A DNA stretch of 34,775 nt from Selenomonadaceae bacterium. Its GTDB lineage: Bacteria > Bacillota > Negativicutes > Selenomonadales > Selenomonadaceae. A model generated the notes under the pieces. The model made no database searches. It was not told the DNA's origin and saw only the letters and a list, made by a program, of their open reading frames with translations. The DNA lies in assembly GCA_017553205.1 (NCBI GenBank), contig JAFZMV010000007.1, positions 1-34,775 of the forward strand. The letters run 5' to 3'. Position 1 is the first letter of the stretch, and each line of letters starts with the position of its first letter. A program made the translations under genes and the position numbers. Below, in pieces: positions 34,022-34,775 of this stretch.

Positions 34022-34360
34022 TTAAACCAACGCCAAAAGTTTATTGCGAAGTTCCAAAACAGGCTTGTAAATTTCTACATAGTCGGCGGCTCTTCTTGCA
34101 CGGAGCATTTCAGTAATTTCTGCAATCGGAGTATAAAGAGGAGTGATCGCCAAATTTCCCAAAACGCCCTTCAAAGCATGAGCGGATTCAAAAGCGTCCT
34201 CAAGATTTCCCGCAGTGACTGCAGACTCCAATTTTTCAAAACTGTCGTTGGCGAGTCCCATTTTCAGCATTTTGAAATAGAAAGTCTGATTGTTCATGCA
34301 ACGCGTCAAACCTTCTTTGGTATTCACCCCGAATTCTTCAAGCTGTTCAATTGTCAACAT
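34022..34360 (-). CDS. HPt (histidine phosphotransfer) domain protein
   Basis: HPt proteins carry phosphate between receiver domains in phosphorelays. The 112-residue protein is a single helical HPt domain, with the phosphorylated histidine H61 in S-A-H-A-L-K-G-V-L-G-N-L and the downstream M-L-R-A-R-R-A region on the next helix. GGGGGA lies upstream of the ATG. No histidine kinase or response regulator is in the window, so its partners are unknown. It is the first gene of the run leading to the coiled-coil protein, YdcF-like, tmk, hldA and the DUF4405 gene. Confidence 0.85.
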   Translation of the reverse strand: MLTIEQLEEFGVNTKEGLTRCMNNQTFYFKMLKMGLANDSFEKLESAVTAGNLEDAFESAHALKGVLGNLAITPLYTPIAEITEMLRARRAADYVEIYKPVLELRNKLLALV

Positions 34361-34443
34361 AATTTTTCCCCCTAAATTTTTTTCATGAGAAAGTCGAATT
34401 AAAAACTGCTAATTCTATGCAAACCCAAATTTTTCCTACAAGA

Positions 34444-34474
34444 CAAAAAAACTCCGATAAAATTTTTATCGGAG
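34444..34474 (-). terminator. Strong terminator without its gene
   Basis: CTCCGATAAA (34452-34461) and TTTATCGGAG (34465-34474) form a perfect ten-base stem with three loop bases. On the minus strand it is followed by seven Ts (34445-34451). It should end a minus-strand gene lying to the right, but that side now holds IS ends. Confidence 0.75.
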
Positions 34475-34508
34475 AAAATTTTTTAACTTACCCTTCAATG
34501 GCATTAAC

Positions 34509-34602
34509 TTAACCCGTTGTGCTAGCAGATAAATGAAGAAACTTCAAATCGAATGTGCTAAACTACAAAATAGAACCCAAAATGTAGGGGTTACAAACGA
34601 TG
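34509..34602 (+). repeat. IS982-type left end, copy 2
   Basis: The 94 bases match copy 1 (26200-26293, opposite strand) at 88 positions and end at the same transposase ATG (34600-34602). The ribosome site is altered (AGGGGT against AGGAGG). No transposase codons follow; another element starts immediately. Confidence 0.75.
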
Positions 34603-34775
34603 GTCAACTACCAGCGAATAAATTCGCTAGCTTGGGGGAGTGAAACCCCAAATTGCTTAGATACGGCTGACTTGCTCCAAACTTTTCAGTCGGAGTAGAG
34701 GTCTGCTAATTACCAAAGCCATTTAAGTCCGCAAGTTGTCAAACGGACTGCACTCATCAAGAGTGGCTTACAAAA
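34603..34775 (-). mobile_element. IS605-type right end (runs off the right edge)
   Basis: The minus strand ends in the perfect hairpin AGCGAA-TTTA-TTCGCT followed by GGTAGTTGAC, the same terminal layout as at 21430. A second stem (TTGGGG/CCCCAA, 34634-34653) lies further inside. No tnpB codons could be read with confidence up to 34775; the coding part, if present, lies beyond. The structured region would be the guide RNA scaffold of such an element. Confidence 0.6.

Overview
The window looks like a chromosomal segment from a low-GC, flagellated diderm Firmicute, most likely class Negativicutes (Selenomonas-like). Two kinds of evidence combine. Firmicute traits are strong AGGAGG-type ribosome sites, a BofA homologue, TTG/GTG starts and IS982/IS605/IS110 debris. 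Outer-membrane traits are an MCE/MlaD protein with a C-terminal barrel-like domain, a TolC-family protein and a heptose-7-phosphate kinase for LPS core. The taxon is inferred; no rRNA gene is present.

Layout. 1-138: end of an IS5-type insertion sequence that appears to have cut the 3' end of a flagellin gene (127-1098). 1174-3973 (minus): a DUF362 ferredoxin-like protein, biotin transporter BioY with an operator-like inverted repeat on its promoter, and FtsY. 4107-9144 (plus): Gmk, MlaD, TolC and a CtpA-type protease. 9207-10953 (minus): YhdT-PanF pair. 11198-12301: LCP cell-wall ligase. 12310-16093 (minus): BofA-like protein, then a TRAP-type binding lipoprotein paired with a membrane diguanylate cyclase. 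16282-16494: a 213-bp MITE-like element with 17-bp inverted ends and a 10-bp target duplication. 16553-21368 (minus): orphan DhaM, gamma carbonic anhydrase, 6-phospho-beta-glucosidase, HD hydrolase, GntR/FCD regulator and IspE. 21430-21827: TnpB remnant with its right end, abutting a 738-residue RTX-type protein (21812-24028). 24132-25363: GtrA and ChbG/HpnK-like genes. 25364-26320: insertion-sequence graveyard (IS110 and IS982 remnants). 26321-29859: BioD, DUF445, RluD, RpiB. 29894-30094: IS982 transposase tail and right end. 30093-34360 (minus): HPt protein, coiled-coil membrane protein, YdcF-like, Tmk, HldA-like kinase, DUF4405 protein. 34509-34775: a second IS982 left end interrupted by an IS605-type right end.

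How the parts fit. Envelope biology dominates: lipid transport (MlaD), export (TolC), LPS heptose (HldA), wall-polymer attachment (LCP), surface RTX protein and sugar modification (GtrA/ChbG). Signalling is represented by the DctP-diguanylate cyclase pair and the HPt protein. Biotin salvage (BioY) and synthesis (BioD) occur as separate single genes. The accessory content consists almost entirely of insertion-sequence fragments, several sitting exactly at gene ends or promoters. No CRISPR array, tRNA, rRNA or prophage was seen. The best unexplained items are the MITE-like element, the nested and dispersed IS fragments, the IS-capped flagellin, and the binding-protein/cyclase pair.
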